In this document: positions 43,540 through 53,932 of the stretch, piece after piece | Numbering within the stretch: the first letter of the stretch is position 1 | Layout of the letters: every line of letters starts with the position of its first letter | Assembly (NCBI RefSeq): GCF_017312365.1 | Contig: NZ_BLJI01000017.1 | Coordinates: 27,190-91,189 of the forward strand | Source: Chroococcus sp. FPU101 | Lineage (GTDB): Bacteria > Cyanobacteriota > Cyanobacteriia > Cyanobacteriales > Microcystaceae | DNA: 64,000 nt | Direction: 5' to 3' | Notes under the pieces: model-generated | Databases searched by the model: none | Told to the model about the DNA's origin: nothing | The model's input: the letters and a program-made list of their open reading frames with translations, nothing else | Position numbers and translations under genes: made by a program

Positions 43540-45786
43540 ATGACAGAAATTATCGAGTTTGAAGGACGAAAATTTGTTCAGTCCGAATTTTATTCCGCCG
43601 AAGAATGGTCTTGTGCGATCGATAATGAACACCCGATCCCTACTCTAACTCTGAAAAATGATGACATCTTTTTAATTACCGATACCTTAGGCAATGTAGC
43701 CAGTTCTAACTGTTCAACAAATGGAATGGTTAATAGTATGGGTGCCTTTTGTAAAGATACACGCTATCTTAATCGATTAGATTTACAAATTAATAGACAA
43801 GCTCCCGTTTTACTCAGTAGTACCGCTAAAAAAGGATTTGCTTTAAGTGTTTTAGCGGCTAATCCCCAGTTAAATGACACTAATTCTGATGAATCAATTC
43901 TTCCAGAAACGATTGGGATTGAGAGAGAAATTGTCATCGAAGGTGGTTTATTTGAAGAAATTACGATTACAAATTATAATACATCTACCGTTGAATTTAC
44001 AATTAGTTTAACTTTTGATGCTGATTTTTTAGATATTTTTGATGTTCGAGGTTATGCCAGAGAAAAAAGAGGGCAGAAGCTTCATTTTTTAGAATATTCT
44101 TTAGGAAGTAGCTATCATATCAAACCCGAAATTATTTTAGCTTATCAAGCATTAGATGGAATGATTGCCGAATCCCGAATCCGATTTAGTAATTATTTAC
44201 CTGACCAAATTCAAGGAAATACAGCTATTTGGAAAATTCAATTAGAAGCAAGAGAACAAAAAATATTATGCTATCATATTCAGTTTTTTAATGATAATAA
44301 ATCGGCATCAACATTAGATGACTCCATTACCTTAAAACAAGCTAAAGCCTCCGAATTAATGGAGGCTCATAACTGGACAGAACAGGCGACTAAAATTAAA
44401 ACCGATAATAAAGCGATTAATGAAATTATTCAACAAGCAGAACAAGATATTTATCTACTTAGACAAACAATTGAAGGTCGTCATGTTCTAGCGGCGGGTG
44501 TTCCTTGGTTCTCTACTCTATTTGGGCGAGATTCGATCATTGCTTCCTCGCAAACCCTGAGTTTAGATCCCACATTAGCACGCGATACCCTTTATCTTCT
44601 AGCACAATATCAGGGAACAACGGATAATGACTGGCGTGATGAAGAACCAGGTAAAATCCTGCATGAAATTCGTTATGGTGAAATGGCCAGATGTCAGGAA
44701 ATTCCCCACACTCCTTATTATGGAACCATTGATGCAACTCCATTGTGGATCATGCTGTATGCTGAGTATTTCGCATGGACAGCAGACGAACATACTTTAG
44801 ATGCTTTGTGGGAGAACGCATTAGCAGCGATGGACTGGTGCGATCGTCGCCTGAAAGAAACAGGTTATCTTTGTTATTCTTGCCGTTCCCAAAGAGGTTT
44901 AGTTAATCAAGGCTGGAAAGACTCAGGAAATTGTATCGTAGATCGCAAAGGAAAAATAGCTGAAGGGGCGATCGCATTAGCTGAGGTTCAAGGATATGTC
45001 TATGCAGCTAAAATTCGTTTAGCTGAAATCGCCTACCGTAAAAAATTATATGATTTAGCAGAACGCTTACAAAAAGAAGCAAGAGAACTGAAAACTCGCT
45101 TTAATCATGATTTTTGGTTACTCGAGCAAGGTTATTTAGCTTTAGCCTTAGATGGACAAGGTAAACCCGTTGATAGTGTAACTTCTAACCCTGGTCATTG
45201 TTTAAGTACAGGTATTGTTGATATCGAAAAAGCCGCCAGTGTTGCCGAACGTTTGCAAGCCCCTGATATGTTCAGTGGATGGGGAATTCGTACCCTAAGC
45301 AGTTATAACCCAAGCTACAATCCAATGGGTTATCATATAGGATCAGTTTGGCCTCATGATAATGGGATGATCGCGTCGGGATTGCGATCGCTTGGTTTTA
45401 TTGATCAAGCCCTCGAAATTGCTCAAGGCATCTTTGATATGACGGTTGCTCAACCCTATCATCGTCCTCCAGAGTTATTCTGTGGCTATGAACGGATGGA
45501 CTCTAATTCGCCTATTCAATATCCTGTCGCTTGTTCACCGCAAGCTTGGGCAAGTGGAACAGTATTTCAACTGATTTTAATGATGTTAAATTTAGTTCCC
45601 GATGCACCAGGTAACTATTTACGAGTCATCGATCCGACGCTTTTACCTTCGATTCATTGGCTATCGATACAGAATTTGCGAGTCGGTAAAACGCTACTTG
45701 ATCTAGAGTTTGAGCGTTCTAACGGAACAACCGCTTGTCGTGTGAGCAAAAAACGCGGAAATTTACGGGTTATTATTGAAGCTTAA
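43540..45786 (+). CDS. Glycogen-debranching-type enzyme (amylo-alpha-1,6-glucosidase, GDE_C family)
   Basis: 748 residues from ATG 43540; upstream codons begin with TTG and are not family-like. An N-terminal beta domain (GDE_N_bis type, about 30-290) has NSMGAFCKDTRYLNRLDLQ, and the C-terminal (alpha/alpha)6 barrel contains GVPWFSTLFGRDSIIAS and SNPGHCLSTGIV, with GSVWPHDNGMIASGL near the end. Enzymes of this kind hydrolyse alpha-1,6 branches or related glucosides. It lies 96 bases after the second GT4 gene, same strand. Confidence 0.85.
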   Translation: MTEIIEFEGRKFVQSEFYSAEEWSCAIDNEHPIPTLTLKNDDIFLITDTLGNVASSNCSTNGMVNSMGAFCKDTRYLNRLDLQINRQAPVLLSSTAKKGFALSVLAANPQLNDTNSDESILPETIGIEREIVIEGGLFEEITITNYNTSTVEFTISLTFDADFLDIFDVRGYAREKRGQKLHFLEYSLGSSYHIKPEIILAYQALDGMIAESRIRFSNYLPDQIQGNTAIWKIQLEAREQKILCYHIQFFNDNKSASTLDDSITLKQAKASELMEAHNWTEQATKIKTDNKAINEIIQQAEQDIYLLRQTIEGRHVLAAGVPWFSTLFGRDSIIASSQTLSLDPTLARDTLYLLAQYQGTTDNDWRDEEPGKILHEIRYGEMARCQEIPHTPYYGTIDATPLWIMLYAEYFAWTADEHTLDALWENALAAMDWCDRRLKETGYLCYSCRSQRGLVNQGWKDSGNCIVDRKGKIAEGAIALAEVQGYVYAAKIRLAEIAYRKKLYDLAERLQKEARELKTRFNHDFWLLEQGYLALALDGQGKPVDSVTSNPGHCLSTGIVDIEKAASVAERLQAPDMFSGWGIRTLSSYNPSYNPMGYHIGSVWPHDNGMIASGLRSLGFIDQALEIAQGIFDMTVAQPYHRPPELFCGYERMDSNSPIQYPVACSPQAWASGTVFQLILMMLNLVPDAPGNYLRVIDPTLLPSIHWLSIQNLRVGKTLLDLEFERSNGTTACRVSKKRGNLRVIIEA

Positions 45787-45807
45787 AATTGAGTTGGTGA
45801 AGATTTT

Positions 45808-45837
45808 TGTAAAGACGCGATCTATTGCGTCTCTACA
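45808..45837. repeat. Dispersed palindrome of the TGTAGAGACG family (copy 3)
   Basis: TGTAAAGACGC (45808-45818) and GCGTCTCTACA (45827-45837) pair with one mismatch, 21 bases after the debranching-type gene and before the convergent antiporter gene. It may act as a bidirectional terminator. Confidence 0.7.
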
Positions 45838-45859
45838 TTTCTTCATTAAAAAAATAGCT

Positions 45860-47110
45860 TCACAATTTTACAGACTGAACTTTTCTTTGTCTTTTCTCGA
45901 TCTGTCTTTCATACCAGTTCATAATAGGCGTTGTAGTGATACCGTGTATGATCACAGAAAGCGCGATCACCGTCAAGGTAATCCAAGCGATCTGTTCTCC
46001 CAATTCACCCTTTAAACCCTTGCCAAAAGCATAAAACAAATAGTACAAAGAGCCAACCCCTCTAATGCCAAACCATCCGAATAACCAACGTCGGATCACA
46101 AAGCGATCCCCGATCGTACTAATCCAACTTCCCAAGGGACGAATCACGAAAAATAATAATCCAGCAATCATCAAAGATTGTGGCAAATAAAATAAAATCG
46201 GTTCAAAGCGGAGTAAAGCACCGAGTAGTAATATTGTACCAATTTCTAATAACTTTTCAAAACGTTCAATAAATTCGAGTTGAGCATAAGGTTTTTCAGG
46301 ATCACGGTAGCTGCCCTGTGTCACTATACCAGCCACAAAAACTGCTAAAAATCCATAACCATTGACTAATTCTGTTAAAGAGTAGGTCAAAAGAATAATA
46401 CTTAAAGCGATGAAATCTTCCATCAGTTCATCCATTAAATCAATATTCGATTGTTGTAGCCTTTGATCGAGCCAAACAACAACTTTTGCGACTAAATAAC
46501 CCATCACAATACCCGCAAAGGAAGCCCAAATCAGATCGACTGCAACCCAATTTTTAAACCAATTCTGCCAATTTTCATCTTTGAGCCAATATAATCCAAA
46601 ATAGACAAAAGGAAAGGCGAGAGCATCGTTTAACCCCCCTTCAGAAGTCAAACCAAATCGTAATTCATCCCCATCTTCAGGATCTTTAATCTGTACTTCT
46701 GAAGCGAGTACAGGATCGGTCGGCGCTAGAATCGCCCCTAGCAACAAAGCAGTTCCAAAATCCACTCCAAGTATCCATTGCTCAAACAAAGCCAGCCCAA
46801 AAATCGAAATCGGCATTAAAAACCCAATCAATCGTATTGTTGAATTCCAAGCGAGGGTATTTAAAGGCCGATTCATCTTTAAACCGCAGCTAAAGAGAGA
46901 AACAATCACCACAAACTCAGTTAATCGCTCTAAAAAGTCTGCATCTGGTCGAATTTTAATTAATTGAATGCCGTAGGGGCCAAGAATAATTCCGATAATT
47001 AAGTAGATTAGGGCATAAGACAAAGGTAAACGAGAAATCCAACCCGAACCCAGGGTAACAAACAACAGAAGCGATCCGACGACCAATAAAATCAGAATGT
47101 AGTTGTCCAC
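45860..47110 (-). CDS. Na+/H+ antiporter, CPA1/NhaP type
   Basis: 416 residues with about twelve membrane helices. The ion-binding motif GAILAPTDPVLASEVQ, the preceding LYLIIGIILGPYGIQL-like repeat and SEGGLNDALAFPFVY identify the cation:proton antiporter-1 family, which exports Na+ or K+ in exchange for protons for salt and pH balance. Starts at GTG 47110. It is followed downstream by no gene in the same direction; the mechanosensitive-type gene lies upstream on the same strand with an 86-base gap. Confidence 0.88.
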   Translation of the reverse strand: MDNYILILLVVGSLLLFVTLGSGWISRLPLSYALIYLIIGIILGPYGIQLIKIRPDADFLERLTEFVVIVSLFSCGLKMNRPLNTLAWNSTIRLIGFLMPISIFGLALFEQWILGVDFGTALLLGAILAPTDPVLASEVQIKDPEDGDELRFGLTSEGGLNDALAFPFVYFGLYWLKDENWQNWFKNWVAVDLIWASFAGIVMGYLVAKVVVWLDQRLQQSNIDLMDELMEDFIALSIILLTYSLTELVNGYGFLAVFVAGIVTQGSYRDPEKPYAQLEFIERFEKLLEIGTILLLGALLRFEPILFYLPQSLMIAGLLFFVIRPLGSWISTIGDRFVIRRWLFGWFGIRGVGSLYYLFYAFGKGLKGELGEQIAWITLTVIALSVIIHGITTTPIMNWYERQIEKRQRKVQSVKL

Positions 47111-47195
47111 AGAATCTCAAGTTACCCAAAATAACCATTTGTACCCTAATCTACTAGAAGTCAAGAAAGAAGTAAAAACCCCCTTCGATAGATGT

Positions 47196-48905
47196 TTATT
47201 GAGGTGGGCGATTATTTTTGAAGCTTGAGAGCCATTCTTGTAGCTGATTTCCCGCTACTTCTCGTCCTCCCAAACCAAAAGCGAGAGCAATGGCTACAGC
47301 GATCGCACCTAATAATAAACCAAAGGCTAAGTTGACAATGCTACTAGCAATTCCCATCTGTTGCAGTGCCATCGCCGATACAAGGGCAATAATGGCAATT
47401 CGCGCCGTTTGTCCTAAAATTCGTGCTTGAGGACTTCCTGAGCTAGTAATTAAGCTAAAAGCCAGATTAGCTAAATAAAGACCAACAGCAAATACCACTA
47501 AACCAGACAAAATTCGACCAAAAACGATTAATAAACCGCTAACCAGTGCCGTTAATGCTGGAATATTTAGAATATTGGTTGCTGCTACCGTCGCAAATAA
47601 CATCACACCAACGACGACCACAATTCCGATGATCTCTGATGGGGTGCGTTGTGTAACTTGTACCGTATCAGTTCTGGGGACTGGACTGGGATCATTTTCC
47701 AGTGGGATCGGATCGGGATAAGGTGCGCGTCGTGTTGTTACAGTAGTCGTGGGAAAGCCTAACCAGTTGAAGATATTATTAAATCCAATACTGGTTAAAA
47801 TGCTCGTCACTAACTCACCAATAAAACGACCCACTACATAAGCAATCGCCAGAATTAGAATAGCCGTGAAAATTTGCGGAATAGCACGGAGAATCTGATT
47901 GAGCATTTCAATAGCGGGTGCAGAAATTGCCTCAATCTGTAGGGCATCCAGAGCCGCGATCGCCGTCGGAATCAGAATCAGAACATAGACGATCGTACCC
48001 AGTAACCAAGAAAGGGATTGACCCCCTGTTGTGCCTCTGAGACCAAATTTAGCACCAATACGATCCACACCTGTCGCTGATAAAAGATTGGTGACAATGC
48101 CCCGTACGATACGAGCAATTAACCAACCAATTGCACCAATGACAACCGCTTTTAGAATTCTGGGTAAAGCGGCCAAAATATCATTGAGTAAGTTTTGGAC
48201 GGGTTGAAGTGGGCCTTGTAAATCCAGAACACCTAGAATTAGAGGTAAGAAAAAGAGAAAAACAAACCAATATAGAGCATTTCCTAGCGTTTCGCTCAAA
48301 ACTAAGCGATTATCAGTCGGGGTATGATCGGCGAGTCGCTCATCAAGAGAAAACGAGCGGGCTGAACGAATGACTACTGCTTTGGCTAATGTCGCTAAAA
48401 CCCAAGCCAACCCAACTAATAAAGCTGCTGAACCCAGTCGGGGTAAAAAGGCAAAAATTTGATTTAGGAAACTATTGAGCGGAGCGGCAACGGTCGTCAG
48501 TTGGAGAACATTGAGAGAAGCTACCACCGCTAGGATAAACAGTATCCAAAAGACCACCGAACCGAGCAAATCCTCAATTTGCGGCTGTGATCCCGCTCTT
48601 CCTCCACTGACGGAACTGGCTAGACGATTATCTATATCAGTCCGCTTGAGTAGGTTTTTAACGATTCCTTTAACGATTGAAGCAATAATCCAACCGAGAA
48701 CAAAGATGATAATCGCTCCGATCAGATTTAAAAGGGTTCCTCCTAAACTCCCTAACCCCAGTGCTGCCAAAAATTGAGTAATCGGAGATAAAGCGGGGTT
48801 GGATTCAGTAGTAGTAGTAGTCGGGGCGGATGTTTGCGCTAAGAAATCTTGTAAAACAAGTGGCTGAAGCCATAAATTGCTAATGAGAGTGTAGTTCATG
48901 ATCAT
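47196..48905 (-). CDS. Mechanosensitive-channel-related membrane protein
   Basis: 569 residues with repeated membrane units of the form LNSFLNQIFAFLPRLGSAALLVGLAWVLA and IEMLNQILRAIPQIFTAILILAIAYVVG, i.e. the conserved TM helix repeats (PF05552 type) found in MscS-like cyanobacterial proteins, and a final soluble glycine-rich helix region (LAFGLGGREVAGNQLQEWL) resembling the MscS pore helix. It may release osmolytes or ions on hypo-osmotic shock. It follows the SLH gene by 12 bases. Confidence 0.8.
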   Translation of the reverse strand: MIMNYTLISNLWLQPLVLQDFLAQTSAPTTTTTESNPALSPITQFLAALGLGSLGGTLLNLIGAIIIFVLGWIIASIVKGIVKNLLKRTDIDNRLASSVSGGRAGSQPQIEDLLGSVVFWILFILAVVASLNVLQLTTVAAPLNSFLNQIFAFLPRLGSAALLVGLAWVLATLAKAVVIRSARSFSLDERLADHTPTDNRLVLSETLGNALYWFVFLFFLPLILGVLDLQGPLQPVQNLLNDILAALPRILKAVVIGAIGWLIARIVRGIVTNLLSATGVDRIGAKFGLRGTTGGQSLSWLLGTIVYVLILIPTAIAALDALQIEAISAPAIEMLNQILRAIPQIFTAILILAIAYVVGRFIGELVTSILTSIGFNNIFNWLGFPTTTVTTRRAPYPDPIPLENDPSPVPRTDTVQVTQRTPSEIIGIVVVVGVMLFATVAATNILNIPALTALVSGLLIVFGRILSGLVVFAVGLYLANLAFSLITSSGSPQARILGQTARIAIIALVSAMALQQMGIASSIVNLAFGLLLGAIAVAIALAFGLGGREVAGNQLQEWLSSFKNNRPPQ

Positions 48906-48917
48906 TAAATAAGTTTT

Positions 48918-49871
48918 TTAGGGTTGTACGAGATAAGGCGAGTCGATTTTCTCGGCTTGACCAGCTTTGACTAAAGCTTGATAAACTAAAGCGGCGGCCT
49001 CGGCTCGTGTAATGATTTGTTGTGGTGCAAGAATTCTCGACTCGGGATGATTGACGACGATACCTGCGGTTGTCGCTGCTGCGACTTCATCCATAGCATA
49101 GCGTGGAATTTGTTCAGCATCTTGATAAATGCTGTTAACTTGTTCAAAAGTGGACGTGTTAGTCAGTTTTAGACCGTTGGCTAAAGCCACCAATGACTCT
49201 GCTTTAGAAATCGGCTGATCGGGTCGGAAAACTTGACCAGGATATCCTTTCATAAATTCCATCTGCACTGCTTGATCAATAGCAGGTGTTGTGTTATCCC
49301 CACTCGGTACATCTTTAAAATCTACCGTTGAGCGAGTTTTTGAGCGATTAAAAGCTCGTTGCAACATATCAGCAAATTCGACACGTGTCACAGGTTCTTC
49401 GGGTCGAAAGGTATTATCTGGAAACCCTTGCATAATACCGCGCTCAACCATCGCGGCAATAAATGGACTAGCCCAATAATTCGACGGAACATCAGAAAAG
49501 CCCGACGACTTGACGACTTCAGTTGTTTTGGGAGGTGGAAGCGGAACAGGTATCACTGAGGTTGTCGGTGATGGAATGGTTTGAGGTAAAACGGTTGTCG
49601 ATGGCTGCCCTTTTTGAGTTGGAAGAATTTCTGTCCGTGTCTCAGTGCGCTCTGAATTTCTTTGCAAAATATCTGGCGTAGCAGTCTGTGATGGCGAGGG
49701 TACTAAGGATGGTAGTAGAGATGAATCAAACCCTCGCTCTAACTGACTAAACGACCACCACAAAATCGTGCCAATGCTAGTAAATGCCACGAGAATTCCG
49801 ATAAAATCATCAAATTTAAGAGAGTCTCGTCGATTAGGAGGTGGATTAGGGGGCGGTAAATTCATGATCAT
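48918..49871 (-). CDS. SLH-domain envelope protein
   Basis: 317 residues: an N-terminal membrane helix (about 25-43), a proline/threonine-rich spacer, then three SLH domains (GFSDVPSNYWASPFIAAMVERG, and FKDVPSGDNTTPAIDQAVQM, and EQIPRYAMDEVAAATTAGIV, each ended by R-x-E-x-A). SLH domains bind cell-wall polymers; with the membrane anchor it should tie the membrane to peptidoglycan. AGGAT precedes the ATG pair (49871 and 49865). It is in operon position before the channel-type gene, matching an envelope-stretch role. Confidence 0.85.
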   Translation of the reverse strand: MIMNLPPPNPPPNRRDSLKFDDFIGILVAFTSIGTILWWSFSQLERGFDSSLLPSLVPSPSQTATPDILQRNSERTETRTEILPTQKGQPSTTVLPQTIPSPTTSVIPVPLPPPKTTEVVKSSGFSDVPSNYWASPFIAAMVERGIMQGFPDNTFRPEEPVTRVEFADMLQRAFNRSKTRSTVDFKDVPSGDNTTPAIDQAVQMEFMKGYPGQVFRPDQPISKAESLVALANGLKLTNTSTFEQVNSIYQDAEQIPRYAMDEVAAATTAGIVVNHPESRILAPQQIITRAEAAALVYQALVKAGQAEKIDSPYLVQP

Positions 49872-50063
49872 CCTTTAAGCACAGTGTTGCCAAAATTCTA
49901 ACTACAACATATGATGAGGATTCATTTTTTAACAATTTCTCTAAAGATGGATTGTTATAGCATCCGAAAGAAAGATTTACCGAAAAATCGGGTAAAATAT
50001 CCTCGGCACTAACGGCGACTTTGTCTTAAGCTATTTGATGTAGCTGGTCGTCTACGCAAAATC

Positions 50064-50602
50064 ATGTTCATTCATGAGTACAAGGCTTATGGGCAAGCCC
50101 CATCAAGATCAAGCAAGGGACATTTAAAAGTAAGTAGGCAGCGAGAAGAGTTCGCTAAAGAAAAAGCACTCCGCATAATACAGTCAAACGACTTAGTAGC
50201 CTATCAAGATTTAAAGGTCAAAAACCTTGTGCGTAACTCCAAACTAGCTAAGAGTATTAATGATGTTGCTTGGTCACAGTTAAGAAAATAAATTGAGTAT
50301 TTTGGAGTTAAGTATGGTAGGCTAACTATTGCTGTGCCTCCTCAATATACCAGTCAGGATTGTTTTAATTGTGGCCAAATAATTAAAAAATTTCTATCAC
50401 TTAGGACTCATATTTGTGAGTGTAGATATTGTGAAGATAGAGATAAAAGGGCGGCTTTAAACATACTCAAAAAAGCGGGCGATGCGGGCCTATCGGAAGT
50501 TGGTCAGAAGACCGAAACGCTTGGGGAGAAAATGCCTCTACTTTAGTTGAAGGAATTCTGCTAAAGCAAGCAGGCTCGATGAACCAAGATTCCTCGTCCT
50601 GA
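50064..50602 (+). pseudogene. IS605-type TnpB remnant
   Basis: C-terminal half of a TnpB nuclease: HLKVSRQREEFAKEKALRII, YQDLKVKNLVRNSKLAKSI, PPQYTSQDCFNCGQ and the zinc-finger/RuvC end CECRYCEDRDKRAALNIL. An in-frame TAA at 50289-50291 breaks it at a site where tryptophan or similar is expected. The tail NAWGENASTLVEG lies in another frame, ended at 50600-50602, so one A was probably lost near 50517. The RuvC-II glutamate is Gln (YQDL), a further sign that it is dead. The N-terminal half is missing. It lies beside the fucose cluster. Confidence 0.8.
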
Positions 50603-50630
50603 GCAAGGGTGGGAAGTGTCAAATTGGTAT
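50600..50630 (+). mobile_element. Probable right end of the IS605-type remnant
   Basis: Just after the TnpB frame there is a short hairpin-prone stretch ending in GTGTCAA, similar to right ends of cyanobacterial IS1341/IS605 elements. The left end and any TnpA gene are absent. This is judged from family memory, with no direct repeats to confirm it. Confidence 0.4.
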
Positions 50631-50762
50631 GACGCGCTTGATGAAGCTTTTGGCCAAAAAAATTCGCTTTCTTTATAAGCGGATCAGAATTTGACTCGTG
50701 GAAAAAAGAGTCAGCCGCAGGCAGTAGAGGGGCTGACTTTAAAAACTCAATAGAGATGATGG

Positions 50763-51701
50763 CTATTGAGGATGTTGACGATACCAATCGATCGTATTTT
50801 TTAAGCCATCTCTAAAACTTATCTGAGCAACAAAACCAAACTTTTCTTTAGCACGAGTCGTATCTAAACAGCGACGGGGTTGACCATTTGGTTGATCGGT
50901 TTGCCAAATAATTTCGCCCTCAAACTCCATCAGTTCGCAAATCAGTTCGACTAAATCCTTAATTCTTATTTCGTAGTTTGTCCCCAAGTTAACGGGTTCT
51001 GACTCATTATAAGATTGAGTCGCCATTACAATACCTCGCGCTGCATCCGTCGAATAGAGAAACTCACGAGTCGGGCTACCATCTCCCCAAACCAAGAGAG
51101 ATTTTTCACCTTTTTCTTGAGCTTCATAGACTTTGCGAATTAGCGCAGGGATCACGTGAGAACTACGGGGATCAAAGTTATCTTCAGGCCCATATAAATT
51201 AACGGGTAAAAGATAAATTCCATTAAATCCGTACTGCTGGCGATAGGATTGGAGTTGGACTAAGAGAGCTTTTTTAGCAATGCCATAGGGGGCGTTAGTT
51301 TCTTCGGGATAGCCTTCCCAAAGATCATCTTCTTTAAAAGGAACGGGCGTAAATTTAGGATAAGCACAAATCGTTCCAACACAGACAAACTTTTCAACAC
51401 CTGAAAGATGGGCGGCATGGATCAATTGTGTTCCCATCATCAGGTTATCGTAAAAAAGTTCGGCGGGTTTTTCTCGATTCAGTCCGATTCCGCCCACATG
51501 AGCCGCTAGATGGATAATGATATCTTGTTGATCAGCGAGTCTTTGGCAGTTTTCCAATGAACGTAGATCACATTCACGAGAACGCGGAATCGTAATTTTA
51601 TTAAGATCAGCCCCCGCTAATGAGAGTTGGTCAACGACTTGACGACCTAAAAAGCCCGCCCCTCCGGTGACCACAATTTTCTTTTCACTTAAATTAAGCA
51701 T
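50763..51701 (-). CDS. fcl: GDP-L-fucose synthase
   Basis: 312-residue short-chain epimerase/reductase that makes GDP-L-fucose from the 4-keto-6-deoxymannose product of Gmd. Signs are [14 protein letters not shown], the YGIAKKAL catalytic motif, and [13 protein letters not shown], all typical of Fcl/WcaG. The gene follows gmd with 41 bases between, same strand, so the pair forms the GDP-fucose pathway for polysaccharide. Confidence 0.93.
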   Translation of the reverse strand: MLNLSEKKIVVTGGAGFLGRQVVDQLSLAGADLNKITIPRSRECDLRSLENCQRLADQQDIIIHLAAHVGGIGLNREKPAELFYDNLMMGTQLIHAAHLSGVEKFVCVGTICAYPKFTPVPFKEDDLWEGYPEETNAPYGIAKKALLVQLQSYRQQYGFNGIYLLPVNLYGPEDNFDPRSSHVIPALIRKVYEAQEKGEKSLLVWGDGSPTREFLYSTDAARGIVMATQSYNESEPVNLGTNYEIRIKDLVELICELMEFEGEIIWQTDQPNGQPRRCLDTTRAKEKFGFVAQISFRDGLKNTIDWYRQHPQ

Positions 51702-51742
51702 GATTTGATCAGCCTATAGCCGTTAACCTGTTAGCTTTAACT

Positions 51743-52825
51743 TTAATCTACAGCGAGGCTCATTCGACTGCGAATATAAGCCGTATCTTTGAGCAGTTGA
51801 TCACTCATCTTACCGTTAGCGGGTTTAATACCTACTGCGGCTAGATCTGCATCAACCATGAGGTGAACCAGTTCTTCAAAAGTAACGGATGGTTCCCAAC
51901 CTAATTTTTGTTTAGCTTTCGTCGGATCACCGATCAGTAAATCAACTTCAGCAGGACGAATATAACGTTCATCGAATTCAATGTAGTCTTGCCAATTTAA
52001 ATTTACATAGCCAAATGAAATATCGAGAAATTCTTTAACTGAATAGGTTTCTCCCGTAGCAACTACATAATCATCGGGTTGGTCTTGTTGTAGCATCAGC
52101 CACATGGCGCGTACATAGTCTTTAGCATAACCCCAGTCCCTTTTTGAATCGAGATTACCCATGTAGAGCTTTTTTTGTTGTCCTGCAACAATTCTAGCGA
52201 TCGCTCTTGTGATCTTACGGGTGACAAATGTTTCACCACGACGGGGGGATTCATGGTTAAACAGGATGCCATTACAAGCAAACAGATCATAGGATTCACG
52301 ATAGTTAACCGTTTGCCAGTGACCATAAACTTTAGCACAAGCGTAAGGGCTACGGGGGTAGAACGGTGTCGTTTCTTTTTGAGGAACTTCTTGGACTTTC
52401 CCAAACATTTCAGAAGAACCTGCTTGATAGAAACGAACTTCAATACCCGTCCGTTGTTGATAATCTCGAATGGCTTCTAGAAGACGTAAGACACCCATCC
52501 CTACTGTATCTGCGGTGTATTCTGGAGAATCAAAGCTAACCCGTACATGAGATTGCGCCCCTAGGTTATAGATTTCAACGGGTTTCACTTCCTCTAGAAT
52601 GCGACGTAGGGTTGTTCCATCGGTTAGATCGCCATAGTGTAAAAATAACTTGGCTTCTGCATTGTGAGGATCTATGTATAAATGATCGATGCGATCAGTA
52701 TTAAAAGTAGAGGTACGGCGAATAATGCCATGAACTTCGTAACCTTTTTCGATTAATAATTCACTAATATAAGAACCGTCTTGTCCCGTGATACCTGTAA
52801 TTAACGCTCGTTTGGTTTGGCTCAT
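51743..52825 (-). CDS. gmd: GDP-mannose 4,6-dehydratase
   Basis: 360-residue dehydratase: [42 protein letters not shown] and the catalytic [10 protein letters not shown] with SPYACAK. It converts GDP-mannose to GDP-4-keto-6-deoxymannose, the first step to GDP-fucose, and is followed by fcl. Length and order match the family. Confidence 0.96.
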   Translation of the reverse strand: MSQTKRALITGITGQDGSYISELLIEKGYEVHGIIRRTSTFNTDRIDHLYIDPHNAEAKLFLHYGDLTDGTTLRRILEEVKPVEIYNLGAQSHVRVSFDSPEYTADTVGMGVLRLLEAIRDYQQRTGIEVRFYQAGSSEMFGKVQEVPQKETTPFYPRSPYACAKVYGHWQTVNYRESYDLFACNGILFNHESPRRGETFVTRKITRAIARIVAGQQKKLYMGNLDSKRDWGYAKDYVRAMWLMLQQDQPDDYVVATGETYSVKEFLDISFGYVNLNWQDYIEFDERYIRPAEVDLLIGDPTKAKQKLGWEPSVTFEELVHLMVDADLAAVGIKPANGKMSDQLLKDTAYIRSRMSLAVD

Positions 52826-53071
52826 GATCTAAAAACCTACGTTGAATGACTGTCTATAAATTTATCCCATTACGATGTTAGGTAAAGGAATGTAAATTTT
52901 ACTTATCGTGAAGCTTATACCATACTTTGCTCCTCGATTACAAGATGTTAGCCTAAAAAATGAATATATTACGAAAAAAGTGACGATCGCATCACTAAAT
53001 GGAAATTAGAGCAGTTCAAAAAATGATTTCTGCTCTTGGATTTCCGCATTACCGAAAGCCATTTGCTGTCT

Positions 53072-53803
53072 TTAGTATGCCCCATTATTGCGGGGAAAAA
53101 CTACCACGAAGATAGTTTTAACAATAATCCAGATATCCAGTAACCAATTACGAGCATTGACATAATACACATCAATTTGAACTCGTAAAGGATAGGGAAT
53201 ATCATTGCGTCCTGAAACCTGCCATAAGCCCGTTAATCCTGGACGAATTGTTAAAATTTTGTCAATTCGATAACCATATTTATGTAATTCTTCTGGAACT
53301 AAAGGTCTTGGCCCAACAACACTCATATCACCAATTAAGACATTCCAGAACTGAGGAAATTCATCTAAACTGGTTAAGCGAAGAAAATGACCAATCCAAG
53401 TAATTCGAGGATCATCTTTAAGCTTAAAAGTTCTTTCAAATTCATCGCGCAGTTGAGGAGAACTCTCCATCAAATTTTCTAGAACTTCATCGGCATTTTG
53501 TACCATCGTTCGGAATTTTATACACCCAAAACGCTTAAAGTTTTTGCCGACTCTTTCCTGTACATAGAAAATTGGGCCGGGAGAACTTACCGCGATGAGT
53601 AATGCCAAAATTAAATAAAGCGGCGATAAGAAAACCAATACCGATAGGGAAAAGAAAATATCAAAACCACGTTTGGCCAAATTGCCATCAAAAGCATTTG
53701 ACCAAGCACTTTGGCGACTTCTAGATACTCCCCAAGGTTGTTTTCCCTTTCTCATCAAAGCACGTAAGGCTCTGACAGAGATTAACGGGCTGTTAGCAGT
53801 CAT
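53072..53803 (-). CDS. Exopolysaccharide-type undecaprenyl-phosphate sugar transferase
   Basis: 243 residues of the bacterial sugar transferase type (WcaJ/WbaP/EpsL C-terminal domain): KRGFDIFFSLSV, one membrane helix (about 50-75), GCIKFRTM, MSVVGPRPL and RPGLTGLWQVSGRND. It transfers the first sugar phosphate to the lipid carrier in exopolysaccharide synthesis. It lies upstream of gmd with about 246 bases between. Confidence 0.9.
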   Translation of the reverse strand: MTANSPLISVRALRALMRKGKQPWGVSRSRQSAWSNAFDGNLAKRGFDIFFSLSVLVFLSPLYLILALLIAVSSPGPIFYVQERVGKNFKRFGCIKFRTMVQNADEVLENLMESSPQLRDEFERTFKLKDDPRITWIGHFLRLTSLDEFPQFWNVLIGDMSVVGPRPLVPEELHKYGYRIDKILTIRPGLTGLWQVSGRNDIPYPLRVQIDVYYVNARNWLLDIWIIVKTIFVVVFPRNNGAY

Positions 53804-53932
53804 TGTACTCCTTCACATCACTTCACACCACACTGTCCCCATCATAGAACCAGAAGACCAAAAATATGGAAAATCTAGTCACAAAACCGAAATTTTGTTC
53901 AGGGAACTTTTGGTTGACCCAATGAATGCAGG

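Noticed and set aside
50467..50787. Minus-strand frame of 106 codons at the tnpB remnant
   Set aside because: It is the antisense of the TnpB remnant and right end, with no homology.
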